Origin: Chloroflexota bacterium | Lineage (GTDB): Bacteria; Chloroflexota; Anaerolineae; Aggregatilineales; Phototrophicaceae | DNA length: 64,000 nucleotides | Assembly (NCBI GenBank): GCA_014338005.1 | Contig: QUBZ01000003.1 | Coordinates: forward strand, 20,850-84,849 | Reading direction: 5' to 3' | Shown: piece after piece, positions 16,076 through 25,873 of the stretch | Numbering within the stretch: the stretch's first letter is position 1 | Layout of the letters: the number at the start of each line of letters is the position of its first letter | The notes under the pieces: model-generated | The model's database searches: none | Seen by the model: the letters and a program-made list of their open reading frames with translations, nothing else | Told to the model about the DNA's origin: nothing | Translations under genes and position numbers: made by a program

Positions 16076-17056
16076 TCATACATACCCGCGCGCCTGATAC
16101 CAGCGGTAGGTATCTTCCACGCTCTGCCGCATCGTCACCTGGGGCTGACCAAGTTCGCCCCAGGCTTTGCTGAAATCAAAATAAATGAAGCGCCCGCCCA
16201 GGCGCACCTGGTTGCTGTCCACCGGCGTCTGGATGCCCAGGCGGCGCGCCAGATCAATCGCGGCGGCGACCGGCGGCAGCGCCCAATCCGGCGTCGGGAA
16301 AAACGGCCTGCGCGCGCCGACCACCTCCGCGATCAAAGCGTACCAGTCGCGGTGGGGCAGATTGGCCGCCCCCAGCAGATACCGCTCTCCGCTGCGCCCG
16401 CGTTCGGCGGCTGCCAGGTGCATCCGCGCCACGTCGCGCACGTCCACGACGCTGATGCCGCCGGAGGTGACCGGAACCAGCGGGCCGAATTTTTTCACCT
16501 GCGTGATATACGAACCGGAGATCATGTTCAGGTCGCCCGGCCCCAACACGATGACCGGGTTGACAATGACGGCATCCAGCCCGGCGGCTGCGGCTTCCCG
16601 AACCACCTGCTCCGCCAGCACCTTGCTGTAGCCGTAGGGGAAACGTTCCGGCGGCAGATTAAACGGCTCGCTCTCATCGGCGGGCCTGCCGTCGTCGCGG
16701 GGGCCGACCGCTGCCGCGCTGCTGGTGAACACCACACGCCGGACGCCTGCCGAGCGGGCGGCTTCCAGCACCAGCCGCGTGCCGTCCACATTGGCCTTAA
16801 ACAGCCGCGCTGTGTCCGCCCGCCAGTAGTCGGCGACGGCGGCCACATGGAAAACCCAGTCGCAGCCCGCGCAGGCCGCCCGCAGCGAGTCCGCATCCAA
16901 TATATCCCCCAATGCCGACTCGAACGGCAGACCGTCCAGCGCGTCCAGGCGCGAGGTGGGGCGGTGCAGGACGCGGACAGTATGGCCCGCCGCCGCCAGC
17001 GCCCGCGCCACATGCGAGCCGACAAAACCCGTGCCGCCGGTGATGAGTGCTTTCAC
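16076..17056 (-). CDS. Extended SDR NAD-dependent epimerase/dehydratase
   Basis: A 326-residue extended short-chain dehydrogenase. The Rossmann motif GGTGFVG is at residues 7-13, the catalytic Ser is near 112-113 (FTSSAAAVG), and YxxxK is Tyr 141 to Lys 145 (YGYSK). It resembles dihydroflavonol-4-reductase-like and hopanoid-associated sugar epimerase (HpnA) proteins, which cannot be separated by eye. It acts in the cytosol on an NDP-sugar or steroid/hydroxyketone substrate. It is probably monocistronic. Confidence 0.85.
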   Translation of the reverse strand: MKALITGGTGFVGSHVARALAAAGHTVRVLHRPTSRLDALDGLPFESALGDILDADSLRAACAGCDWVFHVAAVADYWRADTARLFKANVDGTRLVLEAARSAGVRRVVFTSSAAAVGPRDDGRPADESEPFNLPPERFPYGYSKVLAEQVVREAAAAGLDAVIVNPVIVLGPGDLNMISGSYITQVKKFGPLVPVTSGGISVVDVRDVARMHLAAAERGRSGERYLLGAANLPHRDWYALIAEVVGARRPFFPTPDWALPPVAAAIDLARRLGIQTPVDSNQVRLGGRFIYFDFSKAWGELGQPQVTMRQSVEDTYRWYQARGYV

Positions 17057-17137
17057 GATGTTGTCCTCCGGGTGTCCAGCCGCGCCGATTGTAACCCGCG
17101 CCGGCGGCCTTTGGCAGGGGTGAAGGCGCGCTAATAC

Positions 17138-19024
17138 TTACGTCGGGCGCACGCGGACGGCGCAGACCTCCCCGCCGGCGGCTTCCACCAGCAGCGTGCT
17201 GCTGCCGGTGTCCAGCCGGTAGCTGCCGCCGCCGACCTCAACCGTAAAACCGCCGGGGTACTGGTAATCCGGCACGAATATTTCGGTCGGCGCGCTCACC
17301 GCCGGGTCAGGGCGGAAGTCCAGCTCAAAAACGCGGCTGTCCAGGTCAAAACACATCCGCAGCGGCTGGCCGGCGATTTTGCGGGCATAGGGCCGCACGA
17401 CAGCCGCCAGCCCGCGCCCGCCGGAATGGATGTTCTCGCGCCAGTCGTGATCCTGCTGGTCGCGGCTGAAGATCGAAAGGTCTTCGTCGTTCCACAGGTC
17501 GCCGCGCGCGTTGGTATTGTCCGGGGTGTAGTTCCAGATAGTGCAGCTTAACAGATTGGCGTCCATCGCGTCGTAGTATAAATCAAGCGCCTGGACATGG
17601 GTGGAAAAATCGCCGCTGCGGTAGGCGCTTTTATCGTCCAGGTCGAACGGCAGGCCGAACTCGCCGATCAGCGTAGGGATACCCTGGCCGCCGCGCTGTT
17701 CGTCGCCGCCCTGCTTCTGGCGGCGAATCTGCTCCACGAACGACTGTGCCACCGCCTCCGCGCCCGTGATGGCCTGGCCGGTGTTAAAGTCTACCGTAAA
17801 TTCGGGATTGAACTGCTTCAAAACCAGCGTGATGCCATCGTACCAGTGGGCGGCGTTGACCGCTCCGGGCGGGTCGCCGGCGTCCCAGCGGGGATGCTCA
17901 CCGTCCGGCACGCCTTCCAGGAACAGCAGCGTATCCGGGACGATTTGGCGGATTTCGGTGATGAAGCGCACGATGAAGGGTTTGATGTAATCGTTCGCTA
18001 GGCTGATGAGCGAGCCATCCGGCTTGCGGGCGAAATGATGCGGGCGCAGCAGGCGCGGCTGGCCGCCCTCGTCCGTCCAGACGCCGTTTTGTTTCCACAC
18101 GCATTCAAAACCATCCCGCCACAGCGACAGGCCGTCCGGGTTGATGACCGTCTGGCCGGAAACCTGCGCGCCGGTGAAACCCAGTTCGTACACGTCCACC
18201 GTCTGCGGATAACCCGCGCCGGCCAGCATGGCCTGGAAAGGCGTGGGCGACGCGCCCATCCTCAGCAGCCCCTCAGGCAGGCCGGCGGCATCCGGCGTGC
18301 CGATGTATCCGCCGCTCGGCTCGTTGAGCGAGTCGTAGCCGACCACATTCGGCAGCCCTTTCAGGCGTTCCGCCACCTGTTTGATGGCATTGATATAGTG
18401 GCTTTGCAGGTATTCCTGAACCGGCAGGCCGTCTATGCGGGTGGCGGGCGCGAAGTCATCCCCGCCGAAAAAGAGCGTGAACAGGGTGGCCGCGCCCAGT
18501 TTGGTATAGTTGGTGGGCCAGATCATACGCGGGAAGGGGTCGCCGTGCGTGGCGTGGCTGATGGCCGCGCCGACCCGGTGCAGGCGGCTGATGTCCATGC
18601 CGACCGCTTCCAGCGTCCAGCCGGGCGCGCCGTCGCCGCCCGTCCAGCGTGACCAGACATCCTGGTGCGGGTCAATAAACACGGCGATGTCGTATTCCGC
18701 CGCCTTTTTGACGACGGCGTACAGGTAATCGAGATAGGCTTCGTCGTACTGTCCCGGCCCGGCGTGTTCGATGGCTTCCCAGGTGGTCAGCAGGCGCAGG
18801 AAGGTCATGCCCCAGGCGCGCAGGCGTGACAGGTGTTCATCGGCTTCATCCAGCGGGAAGGGCCGCCCGACGAAAGAAACGTTACGATGTTCAAAAAAGC
18901 CCTCCAGCCGGTAGGTCGCGCCGTCCGGCGAGAAGGGGACTTTACAACTGCCGCTCAGGTTCGCGCCGCGCAGGATGAGCATGCGCCCTTCGGCATCTTT
19001 AAACCAGTTACGGTCGGTGTGCAT
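17138..19024 (-). CDS. GH5 endoglycoceramidase/glucocerebrosidase-like hydrolase
   Basis: A 628-residue glycoside hydrolase. Clan GH-A features include DPHQDVWSRWTGGDGAPGW (about 118-136), the acid/base Glu 235 in DSLNEPSGG and the nucleophile Glu 455 in LIGEFGLPF, plus HWYDG near 393. A C-terminal beta-sandwich (about 540-628) follows. The signatures match the endoglycoceramidase-related GH5 group, notably the fungal EGCrP/steryl-glucosidase type (GH5_12). No signal peptide is present, so it should act inside the cell on glycosylated lipids or sterols. The substrate is inferred. Confidence 0.8.
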   Translation of the reverse strand: MHTDRNWFKDAEGRMLILRGANLSGSCKVPFSPDGATYRLEGFFEHRNVSFVGRPFPLDEADEHLSRLRAWGMTFLRLLTTWEAIEHAGPGQYDEAYLDYLYAVVKKAAEYDIAVFIDPHQDVWSRWTGGDGAPGWTLEAVGMDISRLHRVGAAISHATHGDPFPRMIWPTNYTKLGAATLFTLFFGGDDFAPATRIDGLPVQEYLQSHYINAIKQVAERLKGLPNVVGYDSLNEPSGGYIGTPDAAGLPEGLLRMGASPTPFQAMLAGAGYPQTVDVYELGFTGAQVSGQTVINPDGLSLWRDGFECVWKQNGVWTDEGGQPRLLRPHHFARKPDGSLISLANDYIKPFIVRFITEIRQIVPDTLLFLEGVPDGEHPRWDAGDPPGAVNAAHWYDGITLVLKQFNPEFTVDFNTGQAITGAEAVAQSFVEQIRRQKQGGDEQRGGQGIPTLIGEFGLPFDLDDKSAYRSGDFSTHVQALDLYYDAMDANLLSCTIWNYTPDNTNARGDLWNDEDLSIFSRDQQDHDWRENIHSGGRGLAAVVRPYARKIAGQPLRMCFDLDSRVFELDFRPDPAVSAPTEIFVPDYQYPGGFTVEVGGGSYRLDTGSSTLLVEAAGGEVCAVRVRPT

Positions 19025-19077
19025 AAAAAACGAACTCCTTGCAGGTAATTATGTAATTATCAAAAAATCGTCGGAAC

Positions 19078-19557
19078 TCACGGCTGCCCCATCGTCGCCC
19101 GCGACTTAACGCGGACGGCCACCACCTCGCCGCGCGCGCACTCGTCCGGGCCGGCGAAAACCGATACGGCCACGAGCGCCTTTTTGGGCGTGATTTCGGT
19201 CACGCGGGCGCGCAAGACCAGTTCCACGCCCAGCGGCGTCGGGCGCAGGTAAAAAACGTTCAGATTGCCGGTCACGTAGGTGATTTCCGGCAGGCTGCCG
19301 GGCGGGCGGCCTTCGGCATGGTAGGTGGCGGCGATGGCCGTCCCCATGCTGTGGCAGTCAATCAGGCTGGCGAGCAGGCCGCCGTAGACGAAGCCGGGGA
19401 AAGCGGCATGATACGGGCGCGGCGTAAAACGCGCGATACCTTCCTGCCCGTCCCAGAAGGTCTGGAGGTGCAGGCCGTGTTCGTTCAGCCGCCCGCAGCC
19501 GTAACAGATGGCGACTTCATCGGGGTAAAAATTCTGGATGGGCTGGTCGGTCATCAT
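19078..19557 (-). CDS. PaaI-type hotdog thioesterase
   Basis: A protein of about 159 residues. The hotdog-fold signatures are FPGFVYGGLLASLIDCHSMGTAI in pieces (a GG-containing turn then the Asp and His of the helix) and NVFYLRPTP. An N-terminal CYGCGRLNEHGL motif is typical of the acyl-CoA thioesterase family that includes THEM4-like proteins. The start is one of two adjacent ATGs (19557 or 19554) behind GAGAAGG. Reading further upstream would run through the tRNA-Asn gene, so the longer frame is rejected. Confidence 0.8.
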   Translation of the reverse strand: MMTDQPIQNFYPDEVAICYGCGRLNEHGLHLQTFWDGQEGIARFTPRPYHAAFPGFVYGGLLASLIDCHSMGTAIAATYHAEGRPPGSLPEITYVTGNLNVFYLRPTPLGVELVLRARVTEITPKKALVAVSVFAGPDECARGEVVAVRVKSRATMGQP

Positions 19558-19628
19558 CACCTTCTCGCCTGTGGGCCGTGCGGCATGATGATAACGAAAA
19601 CGCCCCGCGAGCGCGAGGCGTTGGTCTG

Positions 19629-19700
19629 CTCCACAGCCTGGATTCGAACCAGGAACCCATCGGTTAACAGCCGATTGCTCTGCCGTTGAGCTACTGTGGA
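19629..19700 (-). tRNA. tRNA-Asn(GTT)
   Basis: 72 bases, complete cloverleaf. The acceptor stem is TCCACAG/CTGTGGA, the D-arm AGCTCAACGGCAGAGCA, the anticodon stem ATCGG/CCGAT with loop CTGTTAA giving anticodon GTT, and the T-arm CCTGGTTCGAATCCAGG. The discriminator base is G. The 3' CCA is not encoded (GCA follows), so it must be added after transcription. Confidence 0.96.
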
Positions 19701-19766
19701 AAGCGCCTTTGATGTTAGCAAAACCGGGGCGGCATGTCAAGATCGTTCTTGCGCGCCGCCCGGCGG

Positions 19767-20531
19767 TTATTCCTCCGGGATGCCAAGCTGCTCGTCGGTT
19801 TTGCCAAAGCGCCGGGTGCGGCGGCTGTATTCCCAAATGGCTTCGAGAAGCTGCTCGCGGTCGAAGTCCGGCCAGCAGATGGGCGTGAAATAATACTCGG
19901 CATAAGCCGCCTGCCAGATCAGGAAGTTGCTGCCGCGAACCTCGCCGCTGGTGCGGATAATGAGGTCAGGGTCGGGCAGGCCGCTGGTATACATATGCTG
20001 GTTCAGCACCTCTTCGGTGATGCTGTCCGCCGGGATGCCGGCCCGCACCACTTCGCGCACGGCCTGGATGATCTCGTCACGCCCGCCGTAGTTGAAAGCC
20101 ACGTTGAGGATGAGGCGCTGGTTATCTTTGGTGTAGTCGCAGGCATCCTGGATTTTCTTCCGCAAGGCCGGCGACAGCCGGTCGGTTTGGCCGATATGCC
20201 GGATGCGGACGCCGTTTTCGTGCAGTTCCTTTAGCTCGCGGTCAATCACCGTCTCCAGGATGGTGAGCAGCAGCCGCACCTCCAGCGGGGGACGCCGCCA
20301 ATTTTCGGTAGAAAAGGCATAAATGGTCAGGATCGGCACGCCAAATTCGACGCAGGCCTTGATGACCCGGCGCAGATTTTCCGTCCCCTGGCGATGCCCT
20401 TCGCTGCGGGGCAGGCCGCGCGCCTTCGCCCAGCGCCCATTGCCGTCCATGATAATCCCGATATGCCGAGGCACGCGCTCCGGCAGCAGCGATTGCTTAA
20501 TCGGTTCTTGCTCTCGAACAGCAGCGATCAT
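19767..20531 (-). CDS. uppS: Isoprenyl transferase (undecaprenyl diphosphate synthase)
   Basis: A 254-residue cis-prenyltransferase. The signature [13 protein letters not shown] holds the catalytic Asp 29. [11 protein letters not shown], the region-V motif [13 protein letters not shown] and the Tyr-rich AYAEYYFTP end motif are all present. It condenses isopentenyl units to make the C55 lipid carrier for envelope glycans. It follows frr on the same strand, a common arrangement, with about 100 bases between them. Confidence 0.96.
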   Translation of the reverse strand: MIAAVREQEPIKQSLLPERVPRHIGIIMDGNGRWAKARGLPRSEGHRQGTENLRRVIKACVEFGVPILTIYAFSTENWRRPPLEVRLLLTILETVIDRELKELHENGVRIRHIGQTDRLSPALRKKIQDACDYTKDNQRLILNVAFNYGGRDEIIQAVREVVRAGIPADSITEEVLNQHMYTSGLPDPDLIIRTSGEVRGSNFLIWQAAYAEYYFTPICWPDFDREQLLEAIWEYSRRTRRFGKTDEQLGIPEE

Positions 20532-20634
20532 GAATTTGCCTCGCCTCTCCCAAACGTTTCTAAGCCCATTATCGCGCAGGACTCACCCATTTATAATACA
20601 CAGCCGCCTCAATTATTCCTTAAAAAGCGCGCGC

Positions 20635-21192
20635 TTACACTTCCATGATCTCTTTTTCTTTGATCTTGCCCAGTTCTTCGATCTGGGCGATGAACTGGTC
20701 GGTGAGTTTTTGGATTTCTTCCTCGCCGCGTTTTTTATCGTCCTCGCTAATCATACCCTCTTTTTCAAATTCCTTGAGGTCGTCATTGGCGCTGCGGCGG
20801 ATGTTGCGGATGGCGACCCGCGCCTCCTCCATGCGCCGGCTGAGGAACTTCACCAACTCCTGGCGGCGCTCCCGTGTCAGCGGCGGCATGTTTAGGCGGA
20901 TAACCTCGCCGTCCACGTTGGGATTAACGCCGATATTGGCGGTCTGGATGGCTTTTTCGATGGATTTCACCGCGCTGCGGTCGTAAGGCCGGATTAAAAT
21001 CTGCATGGCCTCCGGCGTGGAGATGGTGGCGAGCTGGCGAAGTTCGGTTTCCTGTCCATAATAGTCCACCGTCAGACGATCTACCAGCGCCGTGCTGGCG
21101 CGGCTGCCGCGAATGCCGAGCAAGTCCTGCTCAAAAACGCTGACGCTGGCTTTCATCTTGTGTTTGGCTTCGTTAATGATGTCGTTAATCAT
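20635..21192 (-). CDS. frr: Ribosome recycling factor
   Basis: A 185-residue protein that matches RRF along its full length: the three-helix bundle ends (INDIINEAKHKMKASVSVFE at the start, KEKEIMEV at the end) and the conserved segment IRLNMPPLTRERRQELVK. It splits post-termination ribosomes with EF-G, whose gene is also in this window. It lies between the rlmB-like gene and uppS on the minus strand. Confidence 0.97.
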   Translation of the reverse strand: MINDIINEAKHKMKASVSVFEQDLLGIRGSRASTALVDRLTVDYYGQETELRQLATISTPEAMQILIRPYDRSAVKSIEKAIQTANIGVNPNVDGEVIRLNMPPLTRERRQELVKFLSRRMEEARVAIRNIRRSANDDLKEFEKEGMISEDDKKRGEEEIQKLTDQFIAQIEELGKIKEKEIMEV

Positions 21193-21216
21193 GGTTGCTC
21201 CACCTCTCTAAAATTA

Positions 21217-21251
21217 AGTACTGAGTGCTGAGTTTTAAGTGCTGAGTCAAG
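21217..21251 (+). repeat. Heptamer repeat array (frr/rlmB gap)
   Basis: Five units in register, starting AGTACTG, AGTGCTG, AGTTTTA. The opposite arm is at best vestigial (CGGCACT at 21259). Confidence 0.65.
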
Positions 21252-21271
21252 ACAAAACACGGCACTCCAAA

Positions 21272-22033
21272 TCAGGCACGTTCCCAGCCCGGCCAGCCGC
21301 GCGCCTGCCAGGCGGCGTACAGGGCAATCGAACCGGCGGTCGCCACGTTCAGGCTTGCCAGGTGGCCGCGCATCGGCAGCGTCAGCAGCAGGTCGCAGGT
21401 ATCGCGCACCAGCCGGCGCATCCCCTCGCCCTCGCTGCCCAGGACAAGGCCGAGCGCCATATCCAGCCGGGTGCTGTCCAGCGGGTTGAGGTCGGTCCCG
21501 GCTTCCAGGCCGACAATCCAGATGTCCTGTTCCTTTAATTCCTTCATGGTGTTCACCAGGTTTGTCACCTGGGCGACCTGTAAATATTCCACCGCGCCGG
21601 ACGAAGCGTTAACGACGGCAGGCGTGATGCTGACGCCGCGCCGCTCCTGGAGGATGACGCCATGCACGCCGACGGCATCCGCCACGCGCAGCAGCACGCC
21701 CACATTCTGCGGGTCTTTGAGCAGGTCTAAAACCAGGATAAAGGGTTTTTCGCCGCGCTGCCGGGCCAGCGCCAGCATCTCCTCGACCCCGACATAAGGA
21801 TATGCGCCCACGCGCAGCGCCGTACTCTGGTGGCTGCCGCCGTCGCACACATCATCCAGAATGCGGCGCGCCACACGCTGAATTTTAATGCCGCGTTCCT
21901 GCGCCAGCTTCACGATCTGGGCGACCTGGCCTTTTTCCTCGACCGTTTCGGCCAGCAAAAGCTGCTCGACGCCGCGCCGCCCGGCGCGCAGCGTTTCCAT
22001 CACCGCCCAGTGTCCATACACAAATTCGGCCAT
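21272..22033 (-). CDS. rlmB: TrmH/SpoU-family 23S rRNA 2'-O-methyltransferase (RlmB-like)
   Basis: A 253-residue protein. An N-terminal L30e-like substrate-binding domain starts FVYGHWAVMETLRAG. A C-terminal SPOUT knot domain has the three family motifs: LDLLKDPQNVGVLLRVADA, VLGSEGEGM and PMRGHLASLNVATAGSIALY. It is expected to methylate a guanosine ribose in 23S rRNA with SAM; the exact target (Gm2251) is assumed from family. Heptamer repeats flank it on both sides. Confidence 0.88.
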   Translation of the reverse strand: MAEFVYGHWAVMETLRAGRRGVEQLLLAETVEEKGQVAQIVKLAQERGIKIQRVARRILDDVCDGGSHQSTALRVGAYPYVGVEEMLALARQRGEKPFILVLDLLKDPQNVGVLLRVADAVGVHGVILQERRGVSITPAVVNASSGAVEYLQVAQVTNLVNTMKELKEQDIWIVGLEAGTDLNPLDSTRLDMALGLVLGSEGEGMRRLVRDTCDLLLTLPMRGHLASLNVATAGSIALYAAWQARGWPGWERA

Positions 22034-22053
22034 GTTTATAACTCCGCTGCTTA

Positions 22054-22110
22054 AGTTCCGAGTTCCGAGTTAAAAAGGCCGCCGCTGTCCTCGACTCGGC
22101 GCTCGGAACT
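22054..22110. repeat. Heptamer inverted element (rlmB/cysS gap)
   Basis: The plus-strand arm AGTTCCG, AGTTCCG, AGTTAAA (22054-22074) faces a minus-strand arm AGTTCCG, AGCGCCG, AGTCGAG (22110-22090). The outer 9 bases pair perfectly. Confidence 0.75.
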
Positions 22111-22124
22111 AAACAACTTATCGC

Positions 22125-23567
22125 TTAATTCGTCCGCCATACCGTCCCGTCGGGGCGGTCTTCCAGGATAACACCCAGCGCCTTCAGTTCGTCGCGGATG
22201 CGGTCGCTGGTGGCGAAATCCCTGTTTTTGCGCGCCTCCGCCCGCAGGCTGATGAGCAGGCCGATCAACCCGGCCTCACGCCGGCTGTCGCCGCCGGCTG
22301 CTTCTGCCGCCGGAATCAGCCCCAGCACGTCCCCGCCGAGTTCCCGGTAGGTCGTTTCAATCGCTTCCAGCACGCCGCGCCCGACCGCCGCGCCGCTGTT
22401 AAGCAGGGTGTTCACGTCGCGCGTTAGCTCTTGCAGGGCGGCGATGGCTTTGGGCGAGTTGAAGTCGTCGTCCATCGCGGCCAGAAAATCGCGCCGGGTT
22501 TCGTCCAGGCGGGGCAGAATGCCGTTCCCGGCGTCGCCTTCCGGCGCGTCATTTTTCATCTGCCGCGCCAGCCGCACCGCGCCGTACAGCCGTTCCCAGC
22601 CGTTGGCCGCCGCCGTCAGCGACTCAGCGGTGTAATCCACCGGGCTGCTGTAGTGCGCGCTGTAAACGAACATGCGGATCACTTCCGGGCGGTGCTGTTT
22701 AAGCGCGTCCTTGATGGTGATGAAATTGCCCAGGCTTTTGGACATCTTGATTCCGTCCACCGTCAGGCTGCCGACCAGAATCCAGTAGCGGGCGAAGTCG
22801 GCGTCATTGGCGCATTCGCTCTGGGCGATTTCCGACTCGTTATGGGGGAAGATGTTATCCACGCCCCCGCCGTGAATGTCAAAGGTCGGCCCCAGGTATT
22901 TTTTCGCCATCGCTGAGCATTCGATGTGCCAGCCGGGGAAACCTTCGCCCCAGGGCGACTCCCAGCGCAGGATATGTTCCGGCTCGGCTTTTTTCCACAG
23001 CGCGAAGTCCTCCGGGTGGCGTTTTTCGTCGCGCACCGCCTCGCGGGAGCCGGCGGCCTGGGTTTCGATGCGCCGGTTGGAGAGCTTGCCGTAGTCCGGG
23101 GCGGTGGTCACGTCGAAGTAAACGCTGCCGTTGGCCTCGTAGGCGTGGCCTTTGGCGATCAGCGTTTCGATCATTTTGATCTGTTCCGGCACGTGGCCGC
23201 TGGCGCGCGGCGAAATATCGGGGCGGACGACGCCGAGCGCGTCCATATCCTCGAAGTAGCTGCGGGTGTAATACTCCACGATCTGCATCGGTTTGGCCTG
23301 CACCTGGGCAGCCTTCTTCAAAATGCGATCTTCGCCGCTGTCCAGCAGGTGGCCGACATCGGTCAGGTTTTGCACGTACAGCACATCGCAGCCGGTAAAA
23401 CGCAGGTAGCGCACGATCATATCAAAAGAGAGATAGGTTTTGGCATGGCCCAGGTGGGCGTAATCCTGCACCGTCGGCCCGCAGACGTACATGCCTACGC
23501 GCCCCGGTTCGAGCGGCACGAAGTCCTGTTTTTCGCGGCCCAGAACGTTATAAATCTTCAAAGGCAT
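22125..23567 (-). CDS. cysS: Cysteinyl-tRNA synthetase
   Basis: A 480-residue class I synthetase. The zinc/HIGH region is [17 protein letters not shown] (HIGH variant HLGH), then [19 protein letters not shown] and the KMSKSLGN motif. The C-terminal helical and anticodon-binding parts end with the small DR-rich DRPDGTVW tail. It charges tRNA-Cys. The start is placed at the ATG of MPLKIYN, which aligns with family N-termini; further upstream ATGs (23600) exist but add residues not expected for CysS. Confidence 0.95.
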   Translation of the reverse strand: MPLKIYNVLGREKQDFVPLEPGRVGMYVCGPTVQDYAHLGHAKTYLSFDMIVRYLRFTGCDVLYVQNLTDVGHLLDSGEDRILKKAAQVQAKPMQIVEYYTRSYFEDMDALGVVRPDISPRASGHVPEQIKMIETLIAKGHAYEANGSVYFDVTTAPDYGKLSNRRIETQAAGSREAVRDEKRHPEDFALWKKAEPEHILRWESPWGEGFPGWHIECSAMAKKYLGPTFDIHGGGVDNIFPHNESEIAQSECANDADFARYWILVGSLTVDGIKMSKSLGNFITIKDALKQHRPEVIRMFVYSAHYSSPVDYTAESLTAAANGWERLYGAVRLARQMKNDAPEGDAGNGILPRLDETRRDFLAAMDDDFNSPKAIAALQELTRDVNTLLNSGAAVGRGVLEAIETTYRELGGDVLGLIPAAEAAGGDSRREAGLIGLLISLRAEARKNRDFATSDRIRDELKALGVILEDRPDGTVWRTN

Positions 23568-23751
23568 AACCCGGCCCGTTTCCTTATAGTTGTTTATCAT
23601 CCGAAGCAATCTCATTTTAACGCAGAACAGAGGGTCAGCCTATATCGAAAATCGCCATCCACAGCCGAGGGACACGGCGCGGGCGGACTTCTGCTATACT
23701 GGGCGCAGATGGGTTGGCCGCGTGAGAGAACAAACAGAGGAAACAGGCAAA

Positions 23752-25278
23752 ATGCACAAATGGGTGCTGTTGATGGTGATTCTGCTGCTGGCGCATCCTG
23801 CCGCCGCCCAGGGTGAAAGCTGGACGGCCTGGCTGTTCGACGGCGCGACCGGCGTGATGACCCGTGTTAACGAGGCCGGCGAAGTGGATTCGTTCGCGCT
23901 GCCGCTGCCGCCGGGTTTCGACCGCTACCCGCGCCGCGCCGCCGTCGGGCATGGCGGCACGCCGTTCGCCTATGTGGTGTATAACAGCGCCACCTTTCAG
24001 GGGCAGCTGGTCATCAGCGGGCGGGATGGCCTGCAAGCGGCCTTCAGCCTGCCGCTGACGACTGCCGATACGTTCGAGTTTAATGCCGATGAGGACGTGT
24101 TCAACGACGATAATACCGCCCTGGCGTTCGGTTACAGCCTGGACGGCGGCGGCTGGGCCGTCGTCGTGGTGGATACGCGCACCGGCGCAATCGCCCACAC
24201 ACTGCGCGCCGACGATACGCTGGTGGGCGTGCTGGGCATCCCCGGCGGTTACGGCCTGACGCCGGTCGTGCGGCGCTTTTTGGGGCGGGAAGTGATTTTC
24301 ACGCTGGTGCAGTCCGGCACGGAAGGCGCTGCCGAATACGACAGCTACGCCTGGAATCTGGATACCGGCGCGCTGGCGGCACATCCCGGTTATCCGGGGC
24401 TGCAAGCCGACACGCTGCCGTCAACCGGCGAAACGGTGATGGCGCTGTACGACGCCCGGCTGCCCAACCAGAGCGACTCGTTCATCTTCTTCCAGGCCAA
24501 TACGCTGCACGTTTACGAGCCGGTCAGCGGCGCGCGGTTTCCGTTTTATAACACGCCCGGCGAATCGCTGTTCGGGGCGCGGTTCATCCAGAACGGCGAA
24601 CTGGTGCTGGTGAACGCCGGCAGCGCGGACGGCACATTCAGCCAGTGGCGCGTCGTCCGGCGGGATGGCAATGTGGCCGGGGCGTTGCCGTCGGCGGTGG
24701 TGATTGATGATGTGGCCGGCCTGCCGGAAGGTTTTCTGTACACCACCGGCGCATTTAACCCCGGCGCGACCACGCTGGTTTACGTCAACACGCGCGGCGG
24801 CCTGAACGCCGGCGCGCCGGTGTGGACGAGCGCCCCTAACGCGCAGCCGGTGATCGTGTGGGCGGGCGGCGCGGCGGCTTCGACGGTGGCGCTGTTACCC
24901 TGGGCGCAGATCGCCGAACCCGTTTATGCGCCCGGCGTGGCGGCAGCGGCATTTGTCGGGGCGCCGGTCCCCGCGCTGGTTTCGCCGGGGCAGATCGCGG
25001 CGGCGACCCCGGCCATCGGCGGTTTTCTGGCGGTGGGCGGCCTGGCGACGATCAATACCACGCAGGGCGATAACCTGAATGTGCGGCTTGGCCCCGGCAC
25101 GAACTTCGCCATCGCCGGCAAGCTGCCCAGCGGCGCGCGCGTGACGCTGCTGGAAGGGCCGCGTTTTGCCGAAGGGCTGACGTGGTGGAAAATCCGCGCC
25201 GCCAGCGGCCTGGAAGGCTGGGCGGTGGAAAGCGTGAACGACAACGGCACGCGCCTGCAAACCCTCCTGCCGGGGTGA
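23752..25278 (+). CDS. Secreted protein with propeller-like body and C-terminal SH3 domain
   Basis: 508 residues. A cleavable signal peptide (KWVLLMVILLLAHPAAAQG) is followed by about 400 residues of repeated beta-strand units (WLFDGATGVMTRV and VVVVDTRTGAIAHTL-like repeats) suggesting a beta-propeller. A bacterial SH3 (SH3_3) domain near 440-500 has the classic phrase LNVRLGPGTNFAIAGKLPSG. It should be extracytoplasmic and bind cell-wall or surface ligands. The start ATG follows GAGGA. The function is unknown. Confidence 0.8.
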   Translation: MHKWVLLMVILLLAHPAAAQGESWTAWLFDGATGVMTRVNEAGEVDSFALPLPPGFDRYPRRAAVGHGGTPFAYVVYNSATFQGQLVISGRDGLQAAFSLPLTTADTFEFNADEDVFNDDNTALAFGYSLDGGGWAVVVVDTRTGAIAHTLRADDTLVGVLGIPGGYGLTPVVRRFLGREVIFTLVQSGTEGAAEYDSYAWNLDTGALAAHPGYPGLQADTLPSTGETVMALYDARLPNQSDSFIFFQANTLHVYEPVSGARFPFYNTPGESLFGARFIQNGELVLVNAGSADGTFSQWRVVRRDGNVAGALPSAVVIDDVAGLPEGFLYTTGAFNPGATTLVYVNTRGGLNAGAPVWTSAPNAQPVIVWAGGAAASTVALLPWAQIAEPVYAPGVAAAAFVGAPVPALVSPGQIAAATPAIGGFLAVGGLATINTTQGDNLNVRLGPGTNFAIAGKLPSGARVTLLEGPRFAEGLTWWKIRAASGLEGWAVESVNDNGTRLQTLLPG

Positions 25279-25301
25279 AATTGGGGTGTTGAGGTGAAAA
25301 G

Positions 25302-25754
25302 TCAGTTCCAGGAAAGCAGGCTGCCGATGGCGTGGCGCTGGTGCCGGCGCTGGAGCGCGGCGGCGCGCGCGTCTGGGTGCAGCATCCCGGCGATGGCCGC
25401 CTGCGAGCTGCGAATGGCCGGCGCCAGGTCGCTGCTGGCGAGGGCTTCGCCGTAAGCGCAACAGGTAATCAGGTGGTTGATTTCGCGCGCCAGGTCGCCG
25501 ACTGCCGCCAGATCGAGCGTAAGCTGGTGCTGCCACCAGGGCCAGCGGGGCAGCGGCTCTACCAGCGCGTCGGTATCGAGCAGTTGGGCGATTTCGCGCT
25601 GTTTTTCAAAAATGGCGTGCGCCAGGCGGTGCGCTTCGATGGGGGTAGTGGGGGAAAGCCGGTTGAGCTTGGCGTAACGGGCTTGAAAACGGGTGGTCAG
25701 GTCGGTCAGTTCGGCGGCCTGGGTTGCAAGGGTGATGGCGATACTCGTATTCAC
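25302..25754 (-). CDS. Hypothetical helical protein
   Basis: A 150-residue alpha-helical protein starting at GTG 25754 behind AGGAGA. It has no recognised domain. His, Arg and Trp are frequent (RWPWWQHQLTLDL, RRHQRHAIGS). It ends 23 bases from the convergent secreted-protein gene. Confidence 0.55.
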   Translation of the reverse strand: MNTSIAITLATQAAELTDLTTRFQARYAKLNRLSPTTPIEAHRLAHAIFEKQREIAQLLDTDALVEPLPRWPWWQHQLTLDLAAVGDLAREINHLITCCAYGEALASSDLAPAIRSSQAAIAGMLHPDARAAALQRRHQRHAIGSLLSWN

Positions 25755-25792
25755 GAAATCTCCTGGCGCGAAGCCAATGCTTGTCCACACAA

Positions 25793-25819
25793 AGCGGTTA
25801 GCGCCAAACGCTAACCGCT
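25793..25819. terminator. Perfect hairpin between minus-strand genes
   Basis: AGCGGTTAGCG - CCAAA - CGCTAACCGCT, an 11-bp perfect stem. On the minus strand it is followed by TTTGTG, a poor U-run. It sits between the hotdog gene and the next minus-strand gene. It is a terminator, or an intercistronic processing or protein-binding site. Confidence 0.5.
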
Positions 25820-25873
25820 CCGATTTAGATTCAGTCTAACACAGCCCGCCGCCGGGAACAATTGTGAAACGAT

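Noticed and set aside
19558..19836. An upstream extension of the PaaI-like thioesterase frame by about 93 codons.
   Set aside because: It runs straight through the tRNA-Asn gene, has no family similarity, and a good SD sits before the ATGs at 19557/19554.
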